Assembly: GCF_018336935.1 (NCBI RefSeq)
Contig: NZ_CP068771.1
Span: 2,480,001-2,544,000, forward strand
Source of the DNA: Serratia plymuthica
GTDB taxonomy: Bacteria > Pseudomonadota > Gammaproteobacteria > Enterobacterales > Enterobacteriaceae
Reading direction: 5' to 3'
DNA length: 64,000 nucleotides
Within the stretch, counting starts at the first letter, position 1. Each line of letters begins with the position of its first letter. A program made the position numbers and the translations under genes. Below the pieces are notes generated by a model, which worked only from the letters and a program-made list of their open reading frames with translations, was not told where the DNA came from and did not search any database. This document shows positions 1 to 9,327 of this stretch, one piece after another.

Positions 1-2
1 TC

Positions 3-596
3 GTTTACGCGCAGGACGGCAAAAACTTCGAGCTGCGCCCGCGTATTCTGACGCTGGCCCACGCCTATCTCGGCTCGACGCCGTTGGCCAAGGCCACCCA
101 GCCGGTACTGAAACACATCAGCCAATTGCTGAATGAATCCTGTTCCATCGCCACGCTGGACGGCGACAATATTTTGTATATCGCCCGCGCCTCCGCCGAA
201 CGCATCATGACTATCGATCTGAACATAGGCAGCCGGCTGCCGGCGTTCGCCACCTCGATGGGGCGCGTGCTGCTGAGCCATTTGCCGGCGGATAAGCGGG
301 ATGATTACCTGCAACGCATCACCCTGATGCGCTATACGCAGTACACCATCGGTTCCATCGACAAACTGCGTGAAGAGCTGGATAAGGTCCGCGCGCAGGG
401 TTATGCGATTAACGATCAGGAACTGGAAATCGGCCTGCGTTCCATTGCCGTGCCGATCATGTCGGCCAACGGCAGCGTCACCGCCGCGTTAAACGTCGGC
501 GTACAGGCCGGCCACGTTCCGGTAAGCGAATTGACCGAGCGCATCCTGCCGATCCTGCTCGAAGGTGCGCAAGAGCTTTCGCTGCTGACGCACTAA
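3..596 (+). CDS. IclR-family transcriptional regulator, C-terminal part (cut by window start)
   Basis: The reading frame is open from the first bases, so the start and most of the winged helix lie outside the window. What remains is the end of the DNA-binding part (about residues 1-30 here) followed by a full IclR effector-binding domain. Typical features are the conserved [15 protein letters not shown] block, the later [18 protein letters not shown] stretch and the [10 protein letters not shown] block. The sequence is closest in feel to the PcaR/PobR branch, which senses aromatic acids, but the ligand cannot be read from the sequence. The gene is convergent with dsdA and overlaps its last 4 bases, so it is not an obvious divergent regulator of dsdA. 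Its target probably lies to the left of the window. Confidence 0.85.
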   Translation, partial: VYAQDGKNFELRPRILTLAHAYLGSTPLAKATQPVLKHISQLLNESCSIATLDGDNILYIARASAERIMTIDLNIGSRLPAFATSMGRVLLSHLPADKRDDYLQRITLMRYTQYTIGSIDKLREELDKVRAQGYAINDQELEIGLRSIAVPIMSANGSVTAALNVGVQAGHVPVSELTERILPILLEGAQELSLLTH

Positions 597-1930
597 CCGG
601 CCTCGTGCGCACTGGCCAGATATTTCGCCATCTCCGCCTCTGGCACCATGCCGCCGCCGGTAGCCCATACCAGGTGAGTGGCCTGGTTCATCTGCTGTTC
701 GTCCAGCCCGCGTTCGGCCAGCCACTCAGAGTTAGCCGCCACGCGCCACGGCCCCGCCATGCCCGCCAGCGCTGAAGGCTCCAGTTGAATGTGCTCCTGG
801 CGATCCAACAGCCCAAGCAGCGCGAACATCTCGCGATCGCTTAAGGTGTAAAAAGCGCTGAGCAGGCGCTCCATGGCGCGGCCAACAAAGCCGGAAGCGC
901 GCCCAACCGCCAGCCCGTCCGCGGCGGTTTGATTATCGATGCCCAGATCCTGAACCGCGATCCGATCATGCAGCCCGGTATAGACCCCAAGCAGCATGCA
1001 CGGCGAGTGCGTCGGTTCGGCAAAGATGCAGTGAACGTGGTCGCCAAAGGCCAGTTTCAACCCGAAAGCCACTCCGCCCGGCCCGCCGCCGACGCCGCAG
1101 GGCAGATAGACAAACAGCGGGTGCTGCGCGTCAACCGGAATGCCGCGCTCGGCGAACTGCCGCTTCAGGCGGCCACCGGCCACCGCATAACCGAGAAACA
1201 GCGTTTGCGAGTTTTCGTCATCGATAAAAAAGCAGCTCGGATCGCCCGCTGCCTGCAGGCGGCCCTGCTCAACGGCGACGCCGTAATCTTGCTGGTACTC
1301 GATCACGTTGACGCCATTGTCGCGCAGCTTCTGCTTTTTCCATTCGCGCGCGTCCGCCGACATGTGTACGCTAACGCTGAATCCCAACCTGGCGCTGATA
1401 ATACCGATAGACATCCCCAGATTGCCGGTTGACCCCACGGCAATGCGGTAACGGCTGAAAAACTGGCGGAACTCCTCCGAGAACAGCTTGCCGTAGTCGT
1501 CCGTAAGCTGTAACAACCCCGCCTCCAGCGCCAGTTTTTCCGCATGCGCCAGCACCTCATAGATGCCCCCGCGCGCCTTGATTGAACCGGAAATCGGCAG
1601 ATGGCTGTCTTTTTTCAGCAGCAAATGGCCACCGAGCCTCAGCCCATAGCGCTGGTCGAGCGCAGCTTGCATCGCCGGAATGGCGACAACCTCGGATTCG
1701 ATCACGCCGTTGGCGGCCCGGGTTTCCGGGAAAGCGGCGCTCAGGTAGGGAGCGAAACGCGCCAGCCGCCGCTCCGCGTCGGCGACGTCGTCGGCGCCCA
1801 ATCCGACGTACGGCAACCCCGCCTGCACAGTCGTTGCACGCGGGTTGAACCAGGTTATCGGGTTGAGGTCGATCAGGTCTTGCACCAAAGGGAATTGCGT
1901 AACCCACTGCTGAATCTGTGATTTATCCAT
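593..1930 (-). CDS. dsdA: D-serine ammonia-lyase (D-serine dehydratase)
   Basis: This PLP enzyme deaminates D-serine to pyruvate and ammonia in the cytoplasm, which allows detoxification and use of D-serine. The protein has 445 residues, close to the usual 440-445. It carries the SGSIKARGG motif with the PLP-binding lysine, the glycine-rich phosphate cup ([12 protein letters not shown]) and the conserved [13 protein letters not shown] loop, all typical of DsdA. The ATG at 1930 has only a weak GAGA ribosome site. No dsdX permease or dsdC regulator is next to it, unlike the E. coli dsdCXA cluster. Its 3' end overlaps the convergent IclR gene by 4 bases. Confidence 0.93.
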   Translation of the reverse strand: MDKSQIQQWVTQFPLVQDLIDLNPITWFNPRATTVQAGLPYVGLGADDVADAERRLARFAPYLSAAFPETRAANGVIESEVVAIPAMQAALDQRYGLRLGGHLLLKKDSHLPISGSIKARGGIYEVLAHAEKLALEAGLLQLTDDYGKLFSEEFRQFFSRYRIAVGSTGNLGMSIGIISARLGFSVSVHMSADAREWKKQKLRDNGVNVIEYQQDYGVAVEQGRLQAAGDPSCFFIDDENSQTLFLGYAVAGGRLKRQFAERGIPVDAQHPLFVYLPCGVGGGPGGVAFGLKLAFGDHVHCIFAEPTHSPCMLLGVYTGLHDRIAVQDLGIDNQTAADGLAVGRASGFVGRAMERLLSAFYTLSDREMFALLGLLDRQEHIQLEPSALAGMAGPWRVAANSEWLAERGLDEQQMNQATHLVWATGGGMVPEAEMAKYLASAHEAG

Positions 1931-2062
1931 TATAATTCTCTACGCTACCTAACCGTTTCCCCTAGGGTGCAGCGATTCGCCGGCGCTGACAAATGATAAA
2001 AACTCAGCCTTGCGTGAACGGCATTAATGCAAAAACTGATTTTTGTTGCGCGGCTAGCCTAC

Positions 2063-2755
2063 CTATGACCCCAGCGCGGTCCCAAACAGCAGGCCAACGC
2101 CGGAGGAAACCGCCATCGCCAGCGCGCTCCAGAACAGGATACGCACTATGCCCGGGCGGATCGGTGCGCCGCCTGCCCTGGCGGCAACACCCCCGAGAAT
2201 GCCCAAAGACACCAGTGCGGAGACCACGATGGCCGGAATGGTCCATGCGAGCGGTGCCAGCACCGCGACCAATAACGGCAGCAGCGCCCCGACGGAAAAG
2301 CTCAACGCCGAGGCCAGCGCCGCCTGCAACGGCCGCGCCGTGGTGATGGCCGAAATCCCCAATTCATCGCGGGCATGGGCTCCCAACGCATCATGAGCCA
2401 TCAGTTTTTCCGCCACCTGTTTGGCCAACGCCAAATCCAACCCGCGATGCACATAAATAGATGTCAGTTCACGGTGCTCGCCCGGGTAATCGCTGAGCAA
2501 CTCCGACTGCTCCTCCGCCAGAGCGGCCTTTTCCGTATCCGCCTGCGATGATACCGAAACGTATTCGCCGGTAGCCATCGACATCGCGCCGGCAACCAGC
2601 CCTGCAATGCCGGCCAGCAAAATGCCGCCGTGCGCCGCATTGGCCGCCGCCACGCCGAGCAACAGGCTGGCCGTCGAGACAATCCCGTCGTTTGCGCCCA
2701 GCACCGCCGCCCGGAGCCAACCTATATTCTCAATGCTGTGCCGCTCTTTGTGCAT
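2063..2755 (-). CDS. VIT1/CCC1-family membrane carrier
   Basis: This is a 230-residue membrane protein of the VIT1/CCC1 family, whose members carry Fe2+ or Mn2+ in plants and fungi. The start shows the family signature LRAAVLGANDGIVSTASLLLG in the first transmembrane segment. It is followed by the AGAMSMATGEYVSVSSQ segment, an acidic cytoplasmic section rich in E and D (about residues 75-130, the metal-binding region in the family), and three C-terminal transmembrane segments. AAGGA lies 9 bases before the ATG. It is the third gene of a minus-strand run with the VOC and DUF1428 genes. A role in divalent metal export is inferred from the family; the metal is unknown. Confidence 0.85.
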   Translation of the reverse strand: MHKERHSIENIGWLRAAVLGANDGIVSTASLLLGVAAANAAHGGILLAGIAGLVAGAMSMATGEYVSVSSQADTEKAALAEEQSELLSDYPGEHRELTSIYVHRGLDLALAKQVAEKLMAHDALGAHARDELGISAITTARPLQAALASALSFSVGALLPLLVAVLAPLAWTIPAIVVSALVSLGILGGVAARAGGAPIRPGIVRILFWSALAMAVSSGVGLLFGTALGS

Positions 2756-2783
2756 CAGGCCCGTCCTTGTCGTGGGGGAAAAG

Positions 2784-3254
2784 TTAACCGCGAGCCGCCG
2801 CTTCCAGCCCGGCGATATCCAGTTTTACCATCTGCAACATAGCTTCAGTCACCCGTTTCACCTTCGCGCTGTCGGGGTCGCTCATCAACTCACCCAGCCG
2901 CTGGGGAACAATCTGCCAGCTCAGCCCCCAGCGATCGCGCAACCAGCCGCACTGCTCTATGGTGCCGCCTTCGCTTAACGCTTCCCACAGCCGATCCACT
3001 TCAGCCTGATCCGCGCATTCGACCATAATCGAAAAACTGTGATTGAAAGCATCGAGCGGGCCGGCTTCAATCGCCGCATAGCGCTGATCGCCGAGGGTAA
3101 AGGCCGCCAGTTTTACGCTGCCTGCGGGGCCGCTCGGGGTATCGGCGGGCAAGGTGGAGCTCCAGGTCAGGGAGGAACCGGGGATCAGCGCTATGTAACA
3201 ACGCAGCGCCGCTTCCATGTCTTTTTCAAACCACAGGTGTTGTGTGATCTTCAT
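2784..3254 (-). CDS. VOC-family protein (PhnB / 3-demethylubiquinone methyltransferase-like fold)
   Basis: This is a 156-residue protein with the glyoxalase/VOC fold of the PhnB type. It begins with KITQHLWFEKDMEAALRCY, has the FTLGDQRYAAIEAGP strand and the SFSIMVECADQAEVDRLWEAL block, and ends with a WQIVPQRLGEL segment. Proteins of this group are small dimers of mostly unknown function. I chose the ATG at 3254, not the upstream in-frame start at 3278, because GGAGGG lies directly before it and the protein then starts with the family N-terminus. It is 13 bases downstream of the DUF1428 gene and probably cotranscribed with it. No substrate can be assigned. Confidence 0.85.
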   Translation of the reverse strand: MKITQHLWFEKDMEAALRCYIALIPGSSLTWSSTLPADTPSGPAGSVKLAAFTLGDQRYAAIEAGPLDAFNHSFSIMVECADQAEVDRLWEALSEGGTIEQCGWLRDRWGLSWQIVPQRLGELMSDPDSAKVKRVTEAMLQMVKLDIAGLEAAARG

Positions 3255-3267
3255 CGCACCCTCCCCG

Positions 3268-3621
3268 CTACGCGTCAATGATAGGTTCGAAACCGCCGAA
3301 AATCATGCGTTTGCCGTCAAACGGCATCTGATCGCCCAGCGCCTTCATGCGCGGATCGTTCATCATTTTCTCGTTGGCGGCGTCGCGCACCGCTTTTGAG
3401 GGATATTCGATCCAGCTGAAAACCACCACTTCATCGGCCCCGGCTTTCACCGCACCGCGAAAATCGGTGAGTTTACCTTCGGGCACGTCGTTACCCCAAC
3501 ATTCGACGATCCGCGTCGCGCCGAACTCTTTAAACAAGGGTGCGGCCGTGGCGGCCAGTTTCAGGTACGCCTCCTTATTGGCGGCAGGTACCGCGACAAC
3601 AAAGCCATCAACATAGTTCAT
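3268..3621 (-). CDS. DUF1428-family protein (YbaA-like)
   Basis: This 117-residue protein matches the DUF1428 (YbaA-like) family, a small dimeric alpha-beta barrel fold of unknown function. Recognisable blocks are NYVDGFVVAVPAANKEAY at the start, VECWGNDVPEGKLTDF in the middle and KMMNDPRMK near the end. The ATG at 3621 has a strong AGGAGG ribosome site (3630-3636), which rules out the longer open frame beginning at 3714. It is the first gene of the run with the VOC and VIT1 genes. DUF1428 and VOC genes are both often stress-linked, but nothing here shows a function. Confidence 0.85.
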   Translation of the reverse strand: MNYVDGFVVAVPAANKEAYLKLAATAAPLFKEFGATRIVECWGNDVPEGKLTDFRGAVKAGADEVVVFSWIEYPSKAVRDAANEKMMNDPRMKALGDQMPFDGKRMIFGGFEPIIDA

Positions 3622-3737
3622 GAGATGATTCCTCCTGTCCGTTCGGACATCAGGTAGGGCGCAAGCGACATTGCCCACGCTCCCTTTCATTTTAGCCCCC
3701 TTGGTCGGGGTCAACCATGAACGACAAACGGTGGATT

Positions 3738-5180
3738 TCAGTGGTCGCTGTAAATCGGCGGGGATATTTCTGGCGTGGCGACGCGGTTGCGGCCGCCATT
3801 TTTGGCTTTGTAGACTGCCATGTCGGCAATTTTCAACAGATTATCAAGGCTTTGCTCTGTACCGCCGAGGCAGGTAACCATACCTATGCTAACGGTGATT
3901 TGCAGATGATTGCCGGCGGGCATGGCGATCGATTCGATTTCCACCCGCCGGCGCAAACGTTCGGCCAGATACAGCGCATCCTGCTGGCGCTCGAGAAGCG
4001 CAACGATCGCGAACTCCTCCCCGCCCATACGGCCAAACAGATCGGAATCGCGCAGATCGCCGGCAATGGCGCGGGTAAAGGAAATCAGTGCGGCGTCACC
4101 GCCGGAGTGCCCAAAGCGATCGTTGATGGATTTGAAGTAGTCGATGTCCAGCATCATGACGCAAACCTGCTCGCCTTTTTGGGTGAGCAACCGCGCGCCG
4201 CGCTGCATAAAGGCATTGCGCGTCAGCACATGGGTCAGAGCGTCATGGTTCGCCACGTGTTCCAACTGCCGCAGCAGCGCATTACGGGCGAAATTCATGC
4301 TGGCGATCGCAATCGGCCCCAGCGCCAACAGCGCTACCCCAAGCCGCATCGACACGGTGTTCTGCAGCGCCTTCATATCGACGTTAATGGCGATCAGCCC
4401 CAAATCGATGGCCAAATGGCACCATAAAACGTAGATCAGCACCACCACCAGGGTGGAGAACAGTGAAAACGACATCGCCAGCCACAGCAGGATCGGTATG
4501 GGGAAAATCACGGCGCCAGGCCCGCCAATCAGGATACTGCCAACGCAAGCCAGCACCAGCAGGATAAGAACCGCCAGTTTTCTGCCGGTGTTATACCACC
4601 CGTGCCGCCGGGTAATGCCCTGAGCCATACCACGCAGATAGGCTCGCCAATCCGCAGGAAAAGCCAGGATAAACGGCATCAACGTAATGTAATTGGTAAA
4701 TTCCGAAGACATCCACAGCGCCAGAGCGGGGAAATATTCGCGATCAAACAACAGCACCGAGGCCAAGGCACCTATTACCCCGGTGACGGCGGCGCTGACC
4801 AGACAAATGGCAAACAGATAAACGCTGGATGACGTGCGTTCCAGCGTTCTGACCTGCGGCGGCACGCGCTTAAACAACTGATACCCCACCACGACGCCGG
4901 CAATATTGGCGCAGTTCAGCAGCAGGGCTTTGTCGAGCGCGCTGCCGGTGAGCAGATCTGCCGTCAAATACCCCAACATCGCCATCGCCCAGCCTAAACG
5001 GCTGACAAGTTTCGGATAACGAACGAACACCGCCAGCAACACCGCATTGCCCGGCCAAAATGCCGCCAGAAAGCCAATGGGCCGGCTCTCGATACCGAAG
5101 AGGCAGGCGGCGAACACCAGTATAAAGACGGTGAGCGCAGGCCGTAATGTTGTGGTGTCAGGTGACGGGATGGTGTGCAT
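3738..5180 (-). CDS. Membrane diguanylate cyclase (MASE1 + GGDEF)
   Basis: This is a predicted inner-membrane enzyme that makes cyclic di-GMP from GTP. Residues 13-300 form eight or so hydrophobic segments of MASE1 type, with the typical WPGNAVLLAVF segment near residue 42. Residues 305-465 form the GGDEF domain. The active-site motif is an intact GGEEF (386-390), preceded five residues earlier by RDSD (377-380), which is a complete RxxD inhibitory site. The enzyme should therefore be active and feedback-inhibited. There is no EAL domain. The signal sensed by MASE1 is not known. It is separated from neighbours by a 115-base gap downstream and about 400 bases upstream and is probably monocistronic. 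Confidence 0.9.
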   Translation of the reverse strand: MHTIPSPDTTTLRPALTVFILVFAACLFGIESRPIGFLAAFWPGNAVLLAVFVRYPKLVSRLGWAMAMLGYLTADLLTGSALDKALLLNCANIAGVVVGYQLFKRVPPQVRTLERTSSSVYLFAICLVSAAVTGVIGALASVLLFDREYFPALALWMSSEFTNYITLMPFILAFPADWRAYLRGMAQGITRRHGWYNTGRKLAVLILLVLACVGSILIGGPGAVIFPIPILLWLAMSFSLFSTLVVVLIYVLWCHLAIDLGLIAINVDMKALQNTVSMRLGVALLALGPIAIASMNFARNALLRQLEHVANHDALTHVLTRNAFMQRGARLLTQKGEQVCVMMLDIDYFKSINDRFGHSGGDAALISFTRAIAGDLRDSDLFGRMGGEEFAIVALLERQQDALYLAERLRRRVEIESIAMPAGNHLQITVSIGMVTCLGGTEQSLDNLLKIADMAVYKAKNGGRNRVATPEISPPIYSDH

Positions 5181-5487
5181 CTTGCTTCCAGAGCGTTCAA
5201 AGAATACGGATAAAAACCTGCCAACATGATGAGGGGCGACAACCGATTCATCATACCTGAGGATGCGCGTGAAAAATGAGCGGCCAGAGTGGCATTATTG
5301 CGACTTTCACAGGTCCGATCACCTGTTAATTGAAGGTTTGGCAAAAATATTTATAGATCAACTGTAGCGCCAAATGGGGCAATACACCCGCCTTCCCGCA
5401 AACCAGGATCAAGGCAGAAAACGTTGGCGTGGATTCTTGCAGCGGAGCCACACAGACTGAGCCTGTGGCCATGATGTTCAGACCTTT

Positions 5488-5509
5488 GGCGCCGTTTATC
5501 AACGGCGCC
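5488..5509. terminator. Perfect 9-bp hairpin (terminator-like)
   Basis: The arms GGCGCCGTT (5488-5496) and AACGGCGCC (5501-5509) pair perfectly around a TATC loop. On the plus strand it is followed by TTGTTG, a weak U tract. No gene ends here, so it may end an unseen transcript or be an unrelated palindrome. Confidence 0.4.
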
Positions 5510-5560
5510 TTGTTGTGGCGGATTTTCCCGTCATTTCAACGCCTCTTGCGGTGCATGACA

Positions 5561-5578
5561 AAACCGGGCCAGCGGCCC
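5561..5578 (-). terminator. Rho-independent terminator after the metNIQ-type operon
   Basis: Read on the minus strand, GGGCC-GCT-GGCCC (5578-5566) is followed by GGTTTTGT. It starts 2 bases after the metI stop codon, the expected place for a terminator of the operon. Confidence 0.6.
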
Positions 5579-5579
5579 A

Positions 5580-6251
5580 CTAACGCCGATGCGCCAGCGA
5601 GCGGACCAGGCGATCGCCCAGGGTTTGCACGCCCTGCACCAGGAGCACCAAAATAATCACCGTCGCGATCATCACCTGATTGTTGAAACGTTGATAACCA
5701 TAACGGATCGCCAGATCGCCTAATCCGCCGCCGCCGATCACGCCGGCCATGGAGGAAAAACCAATCAGCATCACCACCGTCAGCGTCAGCCCGGCCAACA
5801 GCGTCGGCAAGGCTTCCGGCAGCAGCACTTTAAAAATGACGTGGCGCACATTGCCGCCCATCGACAAAATCGCCTCGACCCGCCCTTTTTCCACCTCATC
5901 CAGCGCCGACTCGACGATGCGCGCAAAGAATGGAAAAGCGCCAATGGTGATCGGCACTACCGCCGCGGAGCTACCTAACGTGGTGCCGATAATCAGCCGG
6001 GTTAACGGGATCAAGGCTATCAACAGCACCACAAACGGCAGCGAGCGCCCCAGATTGACGATTGCGCCCAGCGCCCCGTTGATGCGCGGTGCGGGCAAGA
6101 TGCCCTGCTTGCGGGTGATAAACAGCACCACGCCAAGCGGCAGACCGAGCAATAAGGTAAACAGCGACGCCAGCGCCACCATATACAAGGTTTCGCCGGT
6201 GGCGTTCAGCACCAGCGCCAGAAGATCTTCCCAGGGCAATTGGTTTCTCAT
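5580..6251 (-). CDS. metI: Methionine-type ABC transporter permease (MetI-like)
   Basis: This is a 223-residue inner-membrane permease with five to six hydrophobic segments, the usual size of MetI. The binding-protein-dependent transport signature (EAA loop) is [17 protein letters not shown]. The end carries the MetI-specific [17 protein letters not shown] block. The start overlaps the end of the ATPase gene by 4 bases (ATGA), so translation is coupled. With MetN and MetQ it would import D/L-methionine or a related sulfur compound. It is probably a paralogue of the housekeeping metNIQ, so the true substrate may differ. Confidence 0.88.
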   Translation of the reverse strand: MRNQLPWEDLLALVLNATGETLYMVALASLFTLLLGLPLGVVLFITRKQGILPAPRINGALGAIVNLGRSLPFVVLLIALIPLTRLIIGTTLGSSAAVVPITIGAFPFFARIVESALDEVEKGRVEAILSMGGNVRHVIFKVLLPEALPTLLAGLTLTVVMLIGFSSMAGVIGGGGLGDLAIRYGYQRFNNQVMIATVIILVLLVQGVQTLGDRLVRSLAHRR

Positions 6252-7228
6252 AGCAATTCGGCCCTCACGCCCCGTTGATTGAGGAACGCCACCACTTCCG
6301 CCAAAGGCAAACCACCCTGCGGCGATCGCAACCCCACCCGGAAACGGCCGACGCTCTGGCCGGCAATCAGTTCAACGCCCCCGCCCAGCAGCGTAACGTC
6401 CACCGCATGGCGCTGCGCCAGTTCGCTGAGCACCGGCGAGGCGCGCACGCTGTCGAAAAATGTCAGCTCCGCCACCTGGGTTTCCGGCGCCACCGGCGTC
6501 AGGCAACCCGGCAACAACGCCTGCCCCAGCGGCGATGCCGGGTCCGCCAGCAGCTCGCCAATCGGCCCCCATTCAACCACCCGCCCGGCGGCCAGCAGCG
6601 CCGCATGGTCACAAATGGCCTTCACCACGTCCAGTTCGTGGGTGATCAGCACAATGGTTAATCCCAACTGGCGGTTGATGTCTTTCAACAAGGCAAGAAT
6701 AGAGGCGGTGGTTTCCGGATCCAGCGCGCTGGTCGCCTCATCGGAAAGCAAATAGTCCGGCCGGGCCGCCAGCGCCCGGGCGATACCGACGCGCTGTTTC
6801 TGCCCGCCTGACAGCTGAGAAGGAAAAGCGCGTGCCTTGTCGTTCAGCCCGACCAGATCGAGCAGTTCAGCGGCGCGGCGAAGGCGTTCCGCACGGGGTA
6901 CGCCGGCGATCTCCAGCGGCAAGGTGATGTTATCCCGTACGTTGCGGGCATGCAGCAGATTGAACCCCTGAAATATCATGCCGATACGTTGGCGCTGGCG
7001 CCGCAGTTCCGCTTCGCTCAGTTGGGTCAGATCGCGCCCGTCCATCAAAATGCGGCCCGTGCTGGGCCGCTCCAGCAAATTAAGGCAGCGGATCAGGGTG
7101 CTCTTGCCCGCGCCGCTGCGGCCGATAATGCCGAACACCGAGCCGTCGTTAATGGTAAGCGACACCTGTTCCAGCGCCGGCGTTTCACCGGCGCCGTAGG
7201 TTTTACCAAGCCGTTCTACGACAATCAT
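6248..7228 (-). CDS. metN: Methionine-type ABC transporter ATPase (MetN-like)
   Basis: This is a 326-residue ATP-binding subunit. It has Walker [10 protein letters not shown] (about residues 37-45), Q-loop [10 protein letters not shown], signature [16 protein letters not shown], Walker [15 protein letters not shown] and the H-loop ITHELDVVK. The C-terminal part (about 245-326) is the NIL/ACT domain that in MetN binds methionine for transinhibition. Walker B has SDEA where most MetN have CDEA. The gene starts inside the stop codon of the upstream metQ (TGATG) and ends overlapping metI, so the three genes form one tightly coupled operon. Confidence 0.9.
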   Translation of the reverse strand: MIVVERLGKTYGAGETPALEQVSLTINDGSVFGIIGRSGAGKSTLIRCLNLLERPSTGRILMDGRDLTQLSEAELRRQRQRIGMIFQGFNLLHARNVRDNITLPLEIAGVPRAERLRRAAELLDLVGLNDKARAFPSQLSGGQKQRVGIARALAARPDYLLSDEATSALDPETTASILALLKDINRQLGLTIVLITHELDVVKAICDHAALLAAGRVVEWGPIGELLADPASPLGQALLPGCLTPVAPETQVAELTFFDSVRASPVLSELAQRHAVDVTLLGGGVELIAGQSVGRFRVGLRSPQGGLPLAEVVAFLNQRGVRAELL

Positions 7229-8040
7229 CAGCCGGCGTCCGCAGGTGCCACGGGGATCACCGAGCCCTGATATTTTTGCTGAATGAATTTGGCCACCTCT
7301 GGCGACTGCAAATCTTTGGCCAGTTGCCTGATGCGCGGATCGTTCTCCAGTTGCGGTGTCGTGACCAGAATATTGGCATAGGGATTATTTTTCGGACTTT
7401 CCAGCCCCAGCGCGTCCCTGGCTGGCGTAAGCCCGGCCTCCAGCGCATAGTTGCCGTTAATTACCGCCAAATCGACGTCATCCAATGCACGCGGGATCTG
7501 TGGCGATTCAATCTCCAGTATCTTGAGGTGTTTGGGGTTGTTGGCAATGTCTTTTGGCGTTGCCTGATCCTTGGCCGGATCGTTAAAACCGGCTTTCAGG
7601 GTAATCAGCTCTTGCGCCTGCAGCAGGTACAGCGCCCGGCTGAGGTTAGTGACGTTATTGGGCACCGCCACCTTGGCGTTGTCCGGCACCTCGCTCAGCT
7701 TTTTATACTTGCTCGAGTAGATGCCCAGCGGTTCGATATGCACGCTGGCCGCCACGGCGAATTTTGTGCCCAGCGCCTGTTCCTGCGAATGCAGATAAGG
7801 CAGGTGCTGGAAGTAGTTGGCATCCACGTCGCCGTGCGCCAACAGCTCATTGGAATTCACGCCGTTACCGATCTCAATCACCTTCAGTTTCAGCTGTGGA
7901 TCAATTTTCTGCACGTAGGCCAGGATCTCCGCATGGGGCACCGGATCGGCCGCCACCCGCAGCGGTTCCGCCGCCAGCAGAGAGGCCGGTAGCGCCAGCA
8001 CCGTCAGCAGAGCCAAACGGGAAATCGTCGTTTTAAACAT
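7228..8040 (-). CDS. metQ: NlpA-family substrate-binding protein (MetQ-like)
   Basis: This is a 270-residue periplasmic binding protein of the NlpA/MetQ family, first gene of the operon. The blocks [24 protein letters not shown] and [16 protein letters not shown] are family marks. The signal peptide ([17 protein letters not shown]) has no lipobox cysteine, unlike E. coli MetQ, so the protein is probably soluble in the periplasm. I chose the ATG at 8040 because the signal peptide starts there; GGGGGTG lies just before it. The ligand could be methionine or another sulfur-containing compound. An inverted repeat in the upstream region (8078-8096) may be the operator. Confidence 0.87.
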   Translation of the reverse strand: MFKTTISRLALLTVLALPASLLAAEPLRVAADPVPHAEILAYVQKIDPQLKLKVIEIGNGVNSNELLAHGDVDANYFQHLPYLHSQEQALGTKFAVAASVHIEPLGIYSSKYKKLSEVPDNAKVAVPNNVTNLSRALYLLQAQELITLKAGFNDPAKDQATPKDIANNPKHLKILEIESPQIPRALDDVDLAVINGNYALEAGLTPARDALGLESPKNNPYANILVTTPQLENDPRIRQLAKDLQSPEVAKFIQQKYQGSVIPVAPADAG

Positions 8041-8077
8041 GGTCACCCCCAATGAAAGATCAAAACTCTGCGCCGGT

Positions 8078-8096
8078 TAAGAACCGTACGTTCTTA
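8078..8096. promoter_or_regulatory. Inverted repeat upstream of metQ-type gene, possible operator
   Basis: TAAGAAC (8078-8084) and GTTCTTA (8090-8096) are perfect 7-base arms around CGTAC, 38 bases before the metQ start. It does not resemble the MetJ box AGACGTCT, which supports a different regulator from that of the core metNIQ operon. No regulator gene is adjacent. Confidence 0.4.
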
Positions 8097-8287
8097 TTTA
8101 TGGTCATTTGATGCCATAAAGTAATAAAAAATTAGCACCAAGCCTTCGCGCGTCACCAATACCGTTCCGTTATAAGGTATTAATAATTATAATATTATTA
8201 ATGAATTAGCTTTGCCGAAAATGGCATATGGGATCCTTTCCTTCATTGCTACGCTGGCAGCCTCGTTCCCCGCAGGCTGGCGCTCTC

Positions 8288-8359
8288 ATGGATTATTATC
8301 TCGGCATCGACATAGGTACTTCGAAGATCACAGGTCTATCGGATACAGGCTCTGCATAA
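8288..8359 (+). pseudogene. Relic of the start of a sugar-kinase-like (ASKHA) gene
   Basis: The ATG at 8288 opens a 23-codon frame whose first 16 residues, MDYYLGIDIGTSKITG, are the phosphate-1 motif that begins FGGY-type carbohydrate kinases and related ASKHA ATPases. It then runs into non-homologous sequence and stops at 8357-8359. No further kinase sequence follows in any frame that I can see. I read it as a truncated remnant left when the surrounding AT-rich patch was inserted or decayed; expression as a peptide cannot be excluded. The rest of the 8041-8437 gap shows only the metQ operator candidate and AT-rich sequence. Confidence 0.4.
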
Positions 8360-8437
8360 AATCGGAGTCTGAGAAAAATAATTTTTACATCCAACAATTC
8401 CGGTTTATATTAATTAGACCTTATTTTGGATATGCCT

Positions 8438-8890
8438 ATGAAATTGATAGAAAGTGAAGTTCGCGACGTAATTTCAGGAAAAAACGTCACCATCATCAGA
8501 CCTGCCAATGTTTATGGGTGTGAGCTCAGGGATGATGTATTCATTGGCCCTTTCGTTGAGATTCAAAAAGGGTGTGTAATTGGAAGTGGAAGCCGAATCC
8601 AATCACACACATTTATTTGTGAAAACGTAACATTAGGTCAGAACTGCTTTATTGGTCATAACGTAACATTCGCAAACGATCTGTTTCGTTCAGGAGCTCC
8701 GGACCCGCTGCCGAATAACTGGATCACCATTACCCTTGGAGATTCGGTCACTGTGGGCAGCGGGGCCACTATTCTATCACCATTTATATGCAGTGGTTCC
8801 GTCATTGGTGCAGGTTCCGTCGTGGTTAAACAGATCGAGATAAAAGGAATTTATGCAGGGAACCCAGCAAGACTGATTCGACCATTATGA
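8438..8890 (+). CDS. Hexapeptide-repeat acyltransferase (left-handed beta-helix)
   Basis: This is a 150-residue protein made largely of hexapeptide repeats, for example VFIGPFVEIQKGCVIG, CFIGHNVTFANDLF and VTVGSGATILSPFIC. It ends with the typical VVKQIEIKGIYAGNPARLIR. The pattern matches the trimeric LbH N- or O-acetyltransferases used on sugars in polysaccharide synthesis (WlbB/FdtC type), with GHNVTFAND in the active-site loop region. GGA lies 7 bases before the ATG at 8438, favouring it over the ATG at 8432. Base composition is lower in GC than the flanks, and no other glycan gene is near, suggesting transfer. A strong terminator follows directly. The acceptor sugar is unknown. Confidence 0.8.
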   Translation: MKLIESEVRDVISGKNVTIIRPANVYGCELRDDVFIGPFVEIQKGCVIGSGSRIQSHTFICENVTLGQNCFIGHNVTFANDLFRSGAPDPLPNNWITITLGDSVTVGSGATILSPFICSGSVIGAGSVVVKQIEIKGIYAGNPARLIRPL

Positions 8891-8895
8891 AAAGA

Positions 8896-8920
8896 AAAAG
8901 GGCCTATTATGGCCCTTTTT
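8896..8920. terminator. Bidirectional rho-independent terminator
   Basis: AAAAGGGCC (8896-8904) pairs with GGCCCTTTT (8911-8919) around TATTAT, with a T run on the plus strand and A run on the left. It ends the acyltransferase transcript and could serve the minus strand too. Confidence 0.8.
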
Positions 8921-9021
8921 ATCAGAGGTATGTTTGCGAATATGGCAGGTGTGCGGAAATGGACTCCTGAGGTTCTATACCTACTGCAACCTTATATTCA
9001 GCGTCAGTGATATCACCTTTT

Positions 9022-9327
9022 CTAAGCAATGTAGTCAGGCATAATTTTATCGAGATAAGAGATGAATTCTGAATAACTCATGCGGTTCAATATCCACCTA
9101 CCAAAATAGGAATGCATCATATCATTCGGGCCTATCCGGAACTGTCTTGGCAGGTAGAAGCCCATTTTTTTCACCGAAATACTCACTGTGTTTGCATAGG
9201 GCACAAGGTCTGAAACAATATCAGCTCCACTGACACTACCATCTATGATGAGAATATTATTTCCTTTAAATTTCTCCGGCTTGTGGTATTTCCTTGAATA
9301 CCGGTTATGGTTAGTTAAAAAGCGGGA
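9022..9327 (-). pseudogene. Remnant of a flavin-containing monooxygenase (FMO-like)
   Basis: The minus-strand frame is open from an in-frame stop at 9328-9330 to the stop at 9022 and encodes about 101 residues without a proper start. The line HNRYSRKYHKPEKFKG followed by NNILIIDGSVSGADIVSDL and NTVSISVKK matches the FMO layout: the HxxxY...P..F.GK segment, then the second (NADPH) Rossmann motif, then the VSIS strand. The FAD-binding half is absent, the GxGxxG is reduced to DGSVSG, and the C-terminus is shorter than in active FMOs. The only start in the shorter version is a GTG at 9204 with no ribosome site. It is best read as a decayed fragment in the AT-rich patch. Confidence 0.5.

Larger units (their letters stand above)
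5181..5579. other. Intergenic region between the diguanylate cyclase and metI-type gene
   Basis: No convincing protein gene lies in this 399-base gap; the 75-codon plus-strand frame starting at 5429 has no ribosome site and no family features. The right part contains two hairpins, listed separately. The left part holds the promoter of the cyclase gene. The sequence around 5400-5520 reads like a transcribed 3' end (hairpin at 5488-5509), but I cannot assign an RNA to it. Confidence 0.4.

Noticed and set aside
2148..2396. 82-codon plus-strand frame opposite the VIT1-type gene
   Set aside because: Antisense shadow of a conserved membrane protein.
8041..8200. MetJ box in the metQ-type control region
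   Set aside because: No tandem AGACGTCT-like octamers seen; the inverted repeat found has another sequence.
8212..8457. 81-codon plus-strand frame before the acyltransferase
   Set aside because: Starts with no ribosome site, overlaps the kinase-like relic in a different frame and ends inside the acyltransferase gene.
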